Source of the DNA: Coriobacteriaceae bacterium
Lineage (GTDB): Bacteria > Actinomycetota > Coriobacteriia > Coriobacteriales > Coriobacteriaceae
DNA length: 64,000 nucleotides
Assembly (NCBI GenBank): GCA_902363875.1
Contig: CABJBO010000004.1
Span: 65,864 to 129,863, forward strand
Direction of reading: 5' to 3'
Made by a program: the position numbers and the translations under genes. Position 1 is the first letter of the stretch; each line of letters begins with the position of its first letter. Below, piece after piece: positions 35,810-43,548 of this stretch. The notes under the pieces are model-generated. The model made no database searches. It was given only the letters and a program-made list of their open reading frames with translations, and had not been told where the DNA came from.

Positions 35810-36619
35810 ATGATCGGAACCCGTACCTCATCGTCCTATACCCCGCACGTCGACGTCGACCCCGCCGACCGCCCGCTTATCCTGGTAGCACCGCGCTGGG
35901 AAGAAGCGAAGCCCTTTTTGAGCGAGACGCTCTCCCCCAACGAGGAAATCGCAAGTGTCTTTGTCGATGCCATCCTTGCCGCCGGCGGCCTGCCGCTGCA
36001 GATGTCCATCACCGAGGACATTGAGGTCATCCGTCATTACGTCGATATCGCCGACGGCATCGCCATTCCCGGCGGCCCCGATGTCAATCCCAAACGTTGG
36101 GGCGATGATCGACCCTACGACCCCACCCTCTGCTGCGAGATCCGCGATAGCTTTGAGTTTAAGCTGGTCGGCGAGGTACTCCGCGCCAAAAAGCCGCTCT
36201 TTACCACCTGCCGCGGCACGCAGTTGCTCAATGTCGCCACTGGCGGCACCCTGTGCATGGACGTGCCGAGCCTGGGCGCTCGCGAGGGCCGCACTCAGTG
36301 GCGCCATACCCACGTGCTCAACGACCCCGTGCATCCCGTCGAGGTCGTGCCGGGCTCGCTGCTGGAGCGCGCGCTTGGCGGGCACAGGCTGATCCAGACC
36401 AACTCCGCACACCACTGCTGCGTCGATCGTCTGGGTAAAAGCACGCGCTTGGTCGCCAAGGCAACCGACGGCGTGCCCGAGTGCATCGAGGTCGAGGGCC
36501 AGCCGTTCTGCCTGGGCGTGCAATGGCACCCCGAGTACACCTGGCAAACGCTCGAGACCGACTTTAACCTGTGGAAGTCGTTTGTCGAGGCAGCGGCCAA
36601 GGTAAAGCAGGCCCGTTAG
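35810..36619 (+). CDS. Class I glutamine amidotransferase / peptidase C26
   Basis: A 269-residue enzyme of the gamma-glutamyl hydrolase group (PuuD-like). The nucleophile is in TTCRGTQLLNV (about residue 128), and the catalytic His-Glu pair is in GVQWHPEYT near residue 245. Upstream, GIAIPGGPDVNPKRWGDDR is the family's oxyanion-region hallmark. Relatives cleave gamma-glutamyl-GABA or similar amides. It follows the amino-acid transporter by 105 bp and may share its transcript. ATG 35810 has no clear ribosome binding site, so the start is uncertain. A strong terminator follows. Confidence 0.88.
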   Translation: MIGTRTSSSYTPHVDVDPADRPLILVAPRWEEAKPFLSETLSPNEEIASVFVDAILAAGGLPLQMSITEDIEVIRHYVDIADGIAIPGGPDVNPKRWGDDRPYDPTLCCEIRDSFEFKLVGEVLRAKKPLFTTCRGTQLLNVATGGTLCMDVPSLGAREGRTQWRHTHVLNDPVHPVEVVPGSLLERALGGHRLIQTNSAHHCCVDRLGKSTRLVAKATDGVPECIEVEGQPFCLGVQWHPEYTWQTLETDFNLWKSFVEAAAKVKQAR

Positions 36620-36642
36620 TTCACGGACGGCACAACAGATGA

Positions 36643-36683
36643 GGGCGCCCCGCCGGCCACATGGTCCGACGGGGCGCCCTTTT
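36643..36683 (+). terminator. Intrinsic terminator after the C26 gene
   Basis: A perfect 10-bp stem GGGCGCCCCG/CGGGGCGCCC is followed by TTTT. Confidence 0.9.
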
Positions 36684-36722
36684 GCCTGTACGTGGCCGGC
36701 ACACACCAAGGCTCGCAAGCCC

Positions 36723-37079
36723 TTATTCAGCCGCCTCGCGCAGGGCCGACATTGTGGCCGCATATTGCTGCTGCAGCGCATGCATTCCCTCACGAGCGCC
36801 GTCAACAGTATCGGCACCGCGCAGCGCTTCGGTCACCACGACCGCCGGCTCGTACAGATTATCGAATCCCAGGTTCTGGCTCACGCCCTTGAGCGTGTGA
36901 GCTGCCATAAACGCTTCCTTGGCGTCTCCTGCCGCCATGGCGGCCTCCAGCTTGTCCATGCTCTCGTCATCCAAAAACTTGAGGGCAAAGCGGGCAAGCA
37001 TCTCCTCGCCCATCAGCCGAGTGCAAGCGTCATCATAATTGGCGCCGATCTTCTCATACGCTTCACGCATGGAAATCAT
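36723..37079 (-). CDS. Hpt-domain phosphotransfer protein
   Basis: A 118-residue histidine phosphotransfer protein. The phospho-accepting His is in FMAAHTLKGVSQNLG (around residue 61), the canonical AHxLKG motif. It likely relays phosphate to or from a receiver domain such as the one in the gene directly upstream, which is 23 bp away on the same strand. No hybrid sensor kinase is in the window. ATG 37079 has GGAG eight bases upstream. Confidence 0.9.
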   Translation of the reverse strand: MISMREAYEKIGANYDDACTRLMGEEMLARFALKFLDDESMDKLEAAMAAGDAKEAFMAAHTLKGVSQNLGFDNLYEPAVVVTEALRGADTVDGAREGMHALQQQYAATMSALREAAE

Positions 37080-37102
37080 GGATTCAAACTCCTTTGGTCA
37101 AA

Positions 37103-38986
37103 CTAAATCGTAGGAAGCGCAACGACCTCGGCAGGGCGCGCCAATGTTTCGGCAATACGGTCTTGCACCTCGAGCAGACAGTCGAGCAGCAGCGGGTTAA
37201 AGGTGCCGCACTTACCGTCCAGGATCATCTGGATCGCCTCCTCGTGCGGGATGGCATCCTTGTACACGCGCATGCTCGTCAGCGCATCGTATACGTCGGC
37301 CACCGAAACCACCTGTGCGGCGATGGGGATATCGTCGCCCTTAAGGCCATCGGGATAACCCTTGCCGTCCCAGCGCTCGTGGTGCCAACGCGCAATCTGG
37401 TACGCATATTCCATAAGCGCATTGCCGGCGTGATGGCGGCCCAGCTCATGGAGCATGTCGGCGCCGATCGTGGTATGCGTCTTCATAATCTCGAACTCCT
37501 CGGACGTGAGGCGCCCGGGCTTGTTGAGAATCGCATCGTCAATCGACATCTTGCCGATATCGTGCAGTGCCGAAGCCAGGGCAATCGTAGAGCGCTCCTC
37601 GTTGTCGAGGGAGATGCTGTCACTACGGTGGACCAGGCAGCCAAGCAGCAGCTCGGTCAGCTTCTCGATGTTCGTAACGTGCCTGCCGCTCTCGCCATTG
37701 CGGAGCTCCATGACGCCGGCCATGATGTCGATGAGCATGCGGCTGTTCTTGACGCGCTCGTTGTACTGTTGGGACAGCAGGCTCGTCAGACGACGCTGTT
37801 TGGCGTACAGGCGGATGGTGTTGCTTACACGGCGGCGCACGACACGGGAGTCAAACGGGCGGTTGACATAGTCCGAGGCACCCAGCTCATACGCGCGCAG
37901 CACCACATCGTCGGAATCTTCGCTCGAGATCATGATGACAGGCAGATTGTCGATACCCGTTCGGCGCGACAGATCGGCCAGTACCTCAAAGCCGTTCATG
38001 CCCGGCATGACAATGTCCAGCAGCACGAGCGACAACTCATCGCCATAGCGGTCGACCATGTCGAGTGCCGCGCGACCGTTATCGGCCTCGAGGATGCAAT
38101 ACTCGTCCTTGAGCATCTCGCTGAGAATAGCTCGGTTCATCTCGGAGTCATCGACAATAAGCACCGTAGGCTTTTCGCTTTGGAAGGCCTCGATGGAATC
38201 GGTATCGGTCATGACCGTACCGGCTTTTGCCTTAGCGCGGCTCAATAATTGGACAGCGCGGCCAACGCCCTCATCGACCGTCTCGCCATGAATGCGAACG
38301 CCACCAACGCATGCCGTCAAGCTAACGCGCTCATGCCCCGGAATAACCGTGGAATGAACGGCATCGGATACGTGACGCAGACGACGGGCGAAGTCATCGG
38401 AGGGGATATTGGGCATGACGGCCACAAACTTATCGCAACCATAGCGGACAAGCTCGTCAGTCGAACGAATACCGCTGCGTATGGCCGTCGCCACAGCACC
38501 GAGCGCAAGGTCGCCGGCATGACGGCCACACGTATCGTTGAAGACCCTAAAATCATCAAGGTCGATCATCGCAACGCCGGCATTCATACGGGCGCCGCGA
38601 AGCTTTTCCTCGTAATACCGGCGATTGTGCACACTCGTCAGCACATCGGTGTAGACAAGGTCCTCTTCTGCAGCCTCTTGCTCATCGATCGGACGCACCA
38701 TCAGCAGGACATGAGGCTCGCCCTCGACCTTCAGGGGGCGCAGGCGAGCGCGGTACTCAACGCCATCGTTGAGCAGCCGTTCCGACACCTCATCGGAACC
38801 CGCCGCCAAGGCTTCAAGACTTGACTGGCGCAGACAGGGACACCGTTCGCCGGCGAGCAGGCAGTTAGGATCGCCCTTAATCTGATCGAAAGACAGCAAA
38901 CGCACCACGGGGTAGGTCTTCGCGACACGGGCGACCTCGGCGGCAGCCTCCTCGTCGGTTAGATTGGCCTCGTGATTATTGAGCAT
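37103..38986 (-). CDS. Degenerate GGDEF - receiver - HD-GYP signalling protein
   Basis: A 627-residue protein. Order: an N-terminal region with a Cys-rich patch (about 1-110); a GGDEF-type domain (about 115-270) whose active-site motif is degenerate (RYGCDKF instead of GGDEF), so cyclase activity is doubtful; a receiver domain (about 285-400) with DDSEMNR and phospho-acceptor Asp in LLDIVMPGMNG; then an HD-GYP phosphodiesterase (about 425-615) with ALHDIGKM and HHERWDGKGYPDGL intact. It probably degrades cyclic-di-GMP in response to phosphorylation. The Hpt gene downstream is a natural partner. The start ATG 38986 has AAAGGG upstream. Confidence 0.9.
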   Translation of the reverse strand: MLNNHEANLTDEEAAAEVARVAKTYPVVRLLSFDQIKGDPNCLLAGERCPCLRQSSLEALAAGSDEVSERLLNDGVEYRARLRPLKVEGEPHVLLMVRPIDEQEAAEEDLVYTDVLTSVHNRRYYEEKLRGARMNAGVAMIDLDDFRVFNDTCGRHAGDLALGAVATAIRSGIRSTDELVRYGCDKFVAVMPNIPSDDFARRLRHVSDAVHSTVIPGHERVSLTACVGGVRIHGETVDEGVGRAVQLLSRAKAKAGTVMTDTDSIEAFQSEKPTVLIVDDSEMNRAILSEMLKDEYCILEADNGRAALDMVDRYGDELSLVLLDIVMPGMNGFEVLADLSRRTGIDNLPVIMISSEDSDDVVLRAYELGASDYVNRPFDSRVVRRRVSNTIRLYAKQRRLTSLLSQQYNERVKNSRMLIDIMAGVMELRNGESGRHVTNIEKLTELLLGCLVHRSDSISLDNEERSTIALASALHDIGKMSIDDAILNKPGRLTSEEFEIMKTHTTIGADMLHELGRHHAGNALMEYAYQIARWHHERWDGKGYPDGLKGDDIPIAAQVVSVADVYDALTSMRVYKDAIPHEEAIQMILDGKCGTFNPLLLDCLLEVQDRIAETLARPAEVVALPTI

Positions 38987-39197
38987 AGGGGGCCCTTTCA
39001 GTAGTTTTGCTTGGTAGCAGTGGGTGCCAAATGTTACAAGGGTAGCACCTTGTCGATGCAGGTACGCACGTGAATACCGTTTCTTTTTCATGAGTTGGCA
39101 GACGGTAGGGCTGAAGCCGCAGCCGTAAGGTTCTGGGCGCATCTGTTAACACGGTCGAAATGTTTACGGGAAAAGCCCGTTTTGATTATTGCAGCTG

Positions 39198-40007
39198 CTA
39201 GAACCCTAGGACGCCACGGACGGCCTGGGCAGCCGCTACCGGTCGATCGCGCAGCCCGTTGTGCGCGCCGGGGACCGTTACGAGCGGACAGCCCAAAAGC
39301 TCAGCCGACGCTCTCGTGCCCGCTTCGCGGGGCGTGCCAATCGAGAGCTCGCCCAAAAACACGGCGGCCACCGTTTTCGATGCGCGGACGCGATCCCAAT
39401 CGGGAACGCAGGTCATAATGATCCCGTATTCGTTTGCCATAAAGCTGCGGCCGTTGCGCAGGGCATGCTTGGCTTCCGCCTCGGTTGTCTTGGGAGCTTG
39501 AGGATCCGAATCACCGATGGCACTCAGGAAGGCTCTTAATGCCCTCGAGACCTTTCCCGCAGCAATCATCTCGAGCAAAACCGGGGCCGTGCCCAGGCCA
39601 GCGCCCTCGTTTGTCACGGCGGGTTCGTGCAGCATCGCGCGCGAGACAATGGCCGGGTTTGTACGGAGAAGCTCCAGGGTCACCAGCGTACCGGCACTGT
39701 GCGCGAGCACGTTTGCCGGAGCGCCGACATGCTCGATAACGGCCTGCAGGTCGGCGGCCTGGACGGCAAGGTCGTAGCGCCCGTCCGCAACGTCGCCGCT
39801 CTCGCCGCAACCGCGGCGGTCGTAGGCAATTACGCGATAGCCGCAGGCGAGCTCGCGGGCGATCCCGTCAAAAAATGTGCCGTCGACGCAAGCGCCGTGC
39901 ACGCACACCAAGGCAGGCGCATCCGACGGCACGCCCGGCTCGGCAAACTCGCGACAGGCAATCGTGGTGCCCGCATTCTCGACCGTAAAATCCATGTTGT
40001 GCCCCAT
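39198..40007 (-). CDS. Alpha/beta hydrolase
   Basis: A 269-residue alpha/beta hydrolase. The HG oxyanion motif is VCVHGACVDGTFFD (near residue 36), the nucleophile elbow is LAHSAGTLVTLE (Ser near residue 100) and the catalytic His is in VPGAHNGLRDRP near the end. The substrate is unknown; relatives include esterases and haloperoxidase-like enzymes. ATG 40007 has AAGGTG upstream; a second ATG is four codons later. It is isolated from its neighbours. Confidence 0.87.
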   Translation of the reverse strand: MGHNMDFTVENAGTTIACREFAEPGVPSDAPALVCVHGACVDGTFFDGIARELACGYRVIAYDRRGCGESGDVADGRYDLAVQAADLQAVIEHVGAPANVLAHSAGTLVTLELLRTNPAIVSRAMLHEPAVTNEGAGLGTAPVLLEMIAAGKVSRALRAFLSAIGDSDPQAPKTTEAEAKHALRNGRSFMANEYGIIMTCVPDWDRVRASKTVAAVFLGELSIGTPREAGTRASAELLGCPLVTVPGAHNGLRDRPVAAAQAVRGVLGF

Positions 40008-40171
40008 CGTCTTGCACCTTGTTAACGCATTAACTGTACCCAACCGGAAACCTCTCATGGCGTGGACATTGAGGACAGCGTGAAAAAACGAAACCTGAAA
40101 AGCACAAGCCCGAATCAGGCTTTGGCACCGATGCTATGCTTAGGCACAACTGTCCCAAGGAGCATATGCCT

Positions 40172-40948
40172 ATGTCTACGTTTTTAAATGCCAGCCCCAT
40201 CTTTGGACCGGTGCGCAGTCGCCGCCTGGGCCTTTCGCTCGGTGTCAACATGATGCCGGCGTCGGGCAAGATCTGCACGTTCGACTGCATCTACTGCGAG
40301 AACGGCCTTAACGCCGAGCGTCCCTGCCATGAGCCGTATAACACGGCCGCCGTGGTGCTCGACGCACTCGAGGCCAAGCTGCGCGAGATGGCAGCCGAGG
40401 GCGAGCTCCCCGATGTGATCACGTTTGCCGGCAACGGCGAGCCCACCGCCGCGCCGGAGTTTCCGCAGGCCATCGCCGGTGCCGTCGCGCTGCGCGACCA
40501 GCTGGCCCCGAACACCAAGATCGCCGTGCTCTCCAATGGCACGCGCGCTGACCAGCCCGCTGTGCACGATGCGCTCATGATGGTCGACGACAACATCCTC
40601 AAGCTCGATACGGTCGACCCGGCTTTTATCCAGCTGCTCGACCAGCCCGTTGGCCCCTACGACGTCGAGCACCAGATCGAGACGTTCGCGAGCTTTAACG
40701 GCCACGTTATTATCCAGACGATCTTTTTGAACGGCGAGTACCAGGGCAAGTCCCTCGATAACACTGGTGAAGCGTACGTCGGCCCCTGGCTCGCGGCACT
40801 CGAGCGCATTCGCCCGCAGGAGGCGACCATCTACACGGTGGCGCGCGAGACACCGGTCGCCGGCCTTGCCAAAGCAGCGCCCGTGGTGCTCGACACAATC
40901 GCCGCACGCGTGCGCGCGCTCGGCATCCCCTGCCAGGTGAGCTACTAG
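40172..40948 (+). CDS. Radical SAM protein
   Basis: A 258-residue radical SAM enzyme with the CxxxCxxC cluster motif in CTFDCIYCE near residue 37 and the glycine-rich SAM motif in FAGNGEPTAAPEF. The start SPIFGPVRSRRLGLSLG matches a widespread family annotated as radical SAM protein (some members linked to wybutosine-like or PflA-like roles); the reaction here is unknown. AAGGAG is nine bases before ATG 40172; the ATG at 40166 is only three bases from it and less likely. Confidence 0.88.
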   Translation: MSTFLNASPIFGPVRSRRLGLSLGVNMMPASGKICTFDCIYCENGLNAERPCHEPYNTAAVVLDALEAKLREMAAEGELPDVITFAGNGEPTAAPEFPQAIAGAVALRDQLAPNTKIAVLSNGTRADQPAVHDALMMVDDNILKLDTVDPAFIQLLDQPVGPYDVEHQIETFASFNGHVIIQTIFLNGEYQGKSLDNTGEAYVGPWLAALERIRPQEATIYTVARETPVAGLAKAAPVVLDTIAARVRALGIPCQVSY

Positions 40949-41022
40949 CAGAACCGCACAGACTACCCGGTACTTGGCTGATGGGGTGGGCTATACTAGC
41001 TGCGAATGAAAGGAAGTTAGCC

Positions 41023-41910
41023 ATGTTTGACAATGGACCCGTGCCCGGCCGCAACGACGCTTGCTGGTGCGGCAGCGGCAAAAAATATAAGAAATGCCAC
41101 AGCGCCTTCGACGAGCGCCTCGAGCGCCTGTGGGAAGAGGGCTGGGAGGTTCTGCCCCGCACACTCTACAAGACGCCCGCCGATATCGAGGGCATCAAGC
41201 GTTCGGCCGCCATCAACGTAGGCGTGCTCGACTACGTGGGCGAGCACATCGCCGCGGGCATGACCACCAACCAGATCGACCAGATGATCTACGACTACAC
41301 CGTCGAGCACGGTGGCACGCCGGCCGACCTCAACTACGAGGGCTATCCCAAGAGCGTGTGCACCTCGATCAACGACGTGGTCTGCCACGGTATCCCCTGC
41401 GATACGGACGTGCTGCACGAGGGCGACATCATCAACGTGGACTGCTCCACGATCTTGGACGGCTACTTTAGCGACTCGAGCCGTATGTTCTGCATCGGCG
41501 AAGTCTCGGCCGAGCGCCAGCGCCTGGTCGACGTCACCCGCGCCAGCGTGGAGGCGGGTCTGGCGGCCGTCAAGCCGTGGCTGCCGCTATCCGTGATGGC
41601 CGAGGCCGTGCAAAAGACGGTCGAGGACGCCGGCTTTAGCGTGGTGCGCGAGTACGGCGGACACGGCATCGGTAAGGAGTTCCACGAGGACCCGTTTGTG
41701 GGCTTTACCACCGAGGCGCCCGATGTAGACACCATCATGGCTCCGGGCATGGTCTTTACCATCGAGCCCATGGTCAACGCCGGAGCGCCCGACATCAAGA
41801 TTAGCAAGGGCGACGGTTGGTGCGTGCGCACCAAGGACGGCAGCGATTCGGCCCAGTGCGAGGTACAGCTCGTGGTGACCGAGGACGGCTACGAGCTGCT
41901 GAGCTGGTAG
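41023..41910 (+). CDS. map: Methionine aminopeptidase with N-terminal SEC-C motif
   Basis: A 295-residue type I methionine aminopeptidase. Metal ligands are in INVDCSTILDGYFSDSSRMF (Asp pair), the GGHGIGKEFHEDP segment (His) and MVFTIEPMV and SAQCEVQLVV (Glu residues). The N-terminus has an added SEC-C zinc motif with Cys14, Cys16, Cys25 and His26 (DACWCGSGKKYKKCH), which may dock it at the ribosome. ATG 41023 has AAAGGAAG upstream. A strong terminator follows. Confidence 0.95.
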   Translation: MFDNGPVPGRNDACWCGSGKKYKKCHSAFDERLERLWEEGWEVLPRTLYKTPADIEGIKRSAAINVGVLDYVGEHIAAGMTTNQIDQMIYDYTVEHGGTPADLNYEGYPKSVCTSINDVVCHGIPCDTDVLHEGDIINVDCSTILDGYFSDSSRMFCIGEVSAERQRLVDVTRASVEAGLAAVKPWLPLSVMAEAVQKTVEDAGFSVVREYGGHGIGKEFHEDPFVGFTTEAPDVDTIMAPGMVFTIEPMVNAGAPDIKISKGDGWCVRTKDGSDSAQCEVQLVVTEDGYELLSW

Positions 41911-41919
41911 CCGTGGATG

Positions 41920-41963
41920 CGCCGGATGCTGACGGGCACGCTCGTCTAGCATCCGGCGTTTTT
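41920..41963 (+). terminator. Intrinsic terminator of map
   Basis: A perfect 11-bp stem CGCCGGATGCT/AGCATCCGGCG is followed by TTTTT. Confidence 0.92.
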
Positions 41964-41981
41964 GTTTGAACGTTTTGCCTG

Positions 41982-42021
41982 ATAAAACCCGCCAAAATAA
42001 ACCTGTCCCTTTTTGGCGGGT
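41982..42021 (+). repeat. REP-like palindrome copy A (CCCGCC/GGCGGG stem)
   Basis: The element ends 20 bp before the GTG start of the dehydrogenase gene. Relative to the other copies both arms changed from CCTGCC/GGCAGG to CCCGCC/GGCGGG, a compensating pair. Confidence 0.8.
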
Positions 42022-42040
42022 CAAGCGGAAAGGACTGCTT

Positions 42041-42976
42041 GTGAACATCTTGGTTTTGCTGCCCGTCAACGACCACCATCGCGCAATTCTTGAGTCGAGC
42101 GCTCCGGGCGAGGACTTTATCTACACGAGCGCCGACGCTATCACGCGCGAACAAGTCGCCAACGCTGACGTGATCTTGGGCAACATAGACCCTGCCCTAC
42201 TTACCGCATGCGAGCACCTCCAGCTGCTGCAACTACAGACCGCGGGCTATGACGATTACTTGGCCGCCGGCACCGTGCCAGCCGACGCCAAACTGTCTTG
42301 CTCGGTGGGCGCCTACGGCCAGGCCGTGAGCGAGCACATGTTTGCCATGGTCCTTTCGATGATGAAGCGCCTGCCCGGCTATCACGACTTGCAGCGCGAG
42401 CATCGCTGGAAGGATTTGGGGCCGGTCACCTCGCTCAAAAACGCCAACGTGCTGGTGCTGGGCGCTGGCGATATCGGCGGCCACTTTGCCACGCTCTGCC
42501 GCAGCATGGGTGCACACGTCCGCGGCATCAAGCGCCATCCACTCGTCTACCCCATTGTGTTTGAGGACATGGACGGCATGGACGCCCTGCCCGAGCGCCT
42601 GGCCGAGGCTGACATCGTCGCATCCTTTATGCCCAGCACACCCGAGACCCGCGGTCTGGCGAACGCCGAGTTCTTCGCCGCGATGAAGCCGGGCGCCTTC
42701 TTTGCCAACGGCGGCCGCGGCGATCTTGTGGTTGCCGACGACCTGGTTGCCGCCCTGGAGTCGGGACATCTCGCCGGCGCCGCGGTCGACGTCACCGACC
42801 CCGAGCCGCTGCCTGAGACAAGCCCGTTGTGGGATGCGCCCAACATGCTCATCACGCCGCACATCTCCGGCTGGTTCCACTTGGCCGCCACGCTCAACAA
42901 CGTGGTCGACATCGCCGCGGAGAATCTGCGTCACCTGCAGGCCGGCGAGACCCTGCGCTGCTGGATCGAGCACTAA
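42041..42976 (+). CDS. D-isomer-specific 2-hydroxyacid dehydrogenase
   Basis: A 311-residue NAD-dependent dehydrogenase. The Rossmann motif is VLGAGDIGGHFA (about residues 143-154), and PxTPETRGLANAEFFAAMKPG with the catalytic Arg region and TPHISGWFH with the catalytic His are present. It reduces a 2-oxo acid or the reverse; the substrate is unknown. The start is GTG 42041 with AAAGGA six bases upstream. A 12-bp hairpin directly follows the stop codon, and a REP-like palindrome sits just before the ribosome binding site. Confidence 0.9.
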   Translation: MNILVLLPVNDHHRAILESSAPGEDFIYTSADAITREQVANADVILGNIDPALLTACEHLQLLQLQTAGYDDYLAAGTVPADAKLSCSVGAYGQAVSEHMFAMVLSMMKRLPGYHDLQREHRWKDLGPVTSLKNANVLVLGAGDIGGHFATLCRSMGAHVRGIKRHPLVYPIVFEDMDGMDALPERLAEADIVASFMPSTPETRGLANAEFFAAMKPGAFFANGGRGDLVVADDLVAALESGHLAGAAVDVTDPEPLPETSPLWDAPNMLITPHISGWFHLAATLNNVVDIAAENLRHLQAGETLRCWIEH

Positions 42977-42978
42977 GA

Positions 42979-43005
42979 ATTACGCCGTTTTACAAACGGC
43001 GTAAT
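42979..43005 (+). terminator. Hairpin after the dehydrogenase gene
   Basis: A perfect 12-bp stem ATTACGCCGTTT/AAACGGCGTAAT has a 3-base loop. There is no T-run, so termination would be weak or Rho-assisted. Confidence 0.55.
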
Positions 43006-43217
43006 GAGCCGACGCTGCGAGCCCGTCTGGACGGCAATCTGCCTTTCAACTTCGGCGGCATGACCAGAAGGTCAATGCCTTTTCATTTCACGGCACCTTG
43101 GCTCAAACGGCGGGCTCTCGCTGGCGTGCGCTCTACCTGCGGCGTTTCGCTGGCGTCGGCTTCATCTGCAAGCCTTAGCAGTTCCGTCTTGCCGTTGGCG
43201 TTGTGGCATTTGCCCAG

Positions 43218-43257
43218 ATAAAACCTGCCAAAATAAACCTGTCCCTTTTTGGTAGGT
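43218..43257 (+). repeat. REP-like palindrome copy B
   Basis: ATAAAACCTGCC ... CCTGTCCC ... GGTAGGT: same core as copies A, C, D and E, with one wobble in the arms. Confidence 0.8.
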
Positions 43258-43259
43258 TT

Positions 43260-43288
43260 GGCGCAATGGGGTCAGGTTGGCTTGCGCC
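43260..43288. repeat. Palindrome with loop core TGGGGTCAGGTT (second copy)
   Basis: GGCGCAA/TTGCGCC arms enclose TGGGGTCAGGTTGGC. The loop core equals that at 2140-2173, while the arms are unrelated. It begins two bases after copy B. Confidence 0.65.
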
Positions 43289-43365
43289 ATACCGGTAGTT
43301 CTGTCTGCGACACTCTCGCCAAAGTGATATCAAACATACATCTAGCGTTTTCGACACTTCGCTTA

Positions 43366-43548
43366 TTAGAGCCAGTCCGTCTCCTCGTCATAGCGGTCCG
43401 AATAGGCGTTACGCTTGAGTTCTTCAGCACTCGTTGGTCGCGCCTTGGACACGTCGACCCCTGACTCATGGCAAGCGGCGACGAACAGCTGTAAACCCCG
43501 ATCAATAAGCTGAGCCCCACGCTCGGCCTTCATTTCTTCGGCTCGCAT
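43366..43548 (-). CDS. 60-residue hypothetical protein coupled to the M18 aminopeptidase gene
   Basis: A small frame whose ATG immediately follows the TAA of the upstream aminopeptidase, as in a translationally coupled gene. The product is polar (start MRAEEMKAERGAQLIDRGLQ, end YSDRYDEETDWL) with no membrane segment. I do not recognise a family. It could be a remnant or an antitoxin-like small protein, but there is no toxin nearby. Confidence 0.35.
   Translation of the reverse strand: MRAEEMKAERGAQLIDRGLQLFVAACHESGVDVSKARPTSAEELKRNAYSDRYDEETDWL

Larger units (their letters stand above)
43006..43365. other. Gene-free region with repeats
   Basis: A stretch with no convincing gene. It contains the REP-like copy B (43218-43257) and the TGGGGTCAGGTT palindrome (43260-43288). 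The first 200 bp contain a GACGGCAATCTGCC segment and two GCTGGCGT repeats, but no clear structure. Confidence 0.4.
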
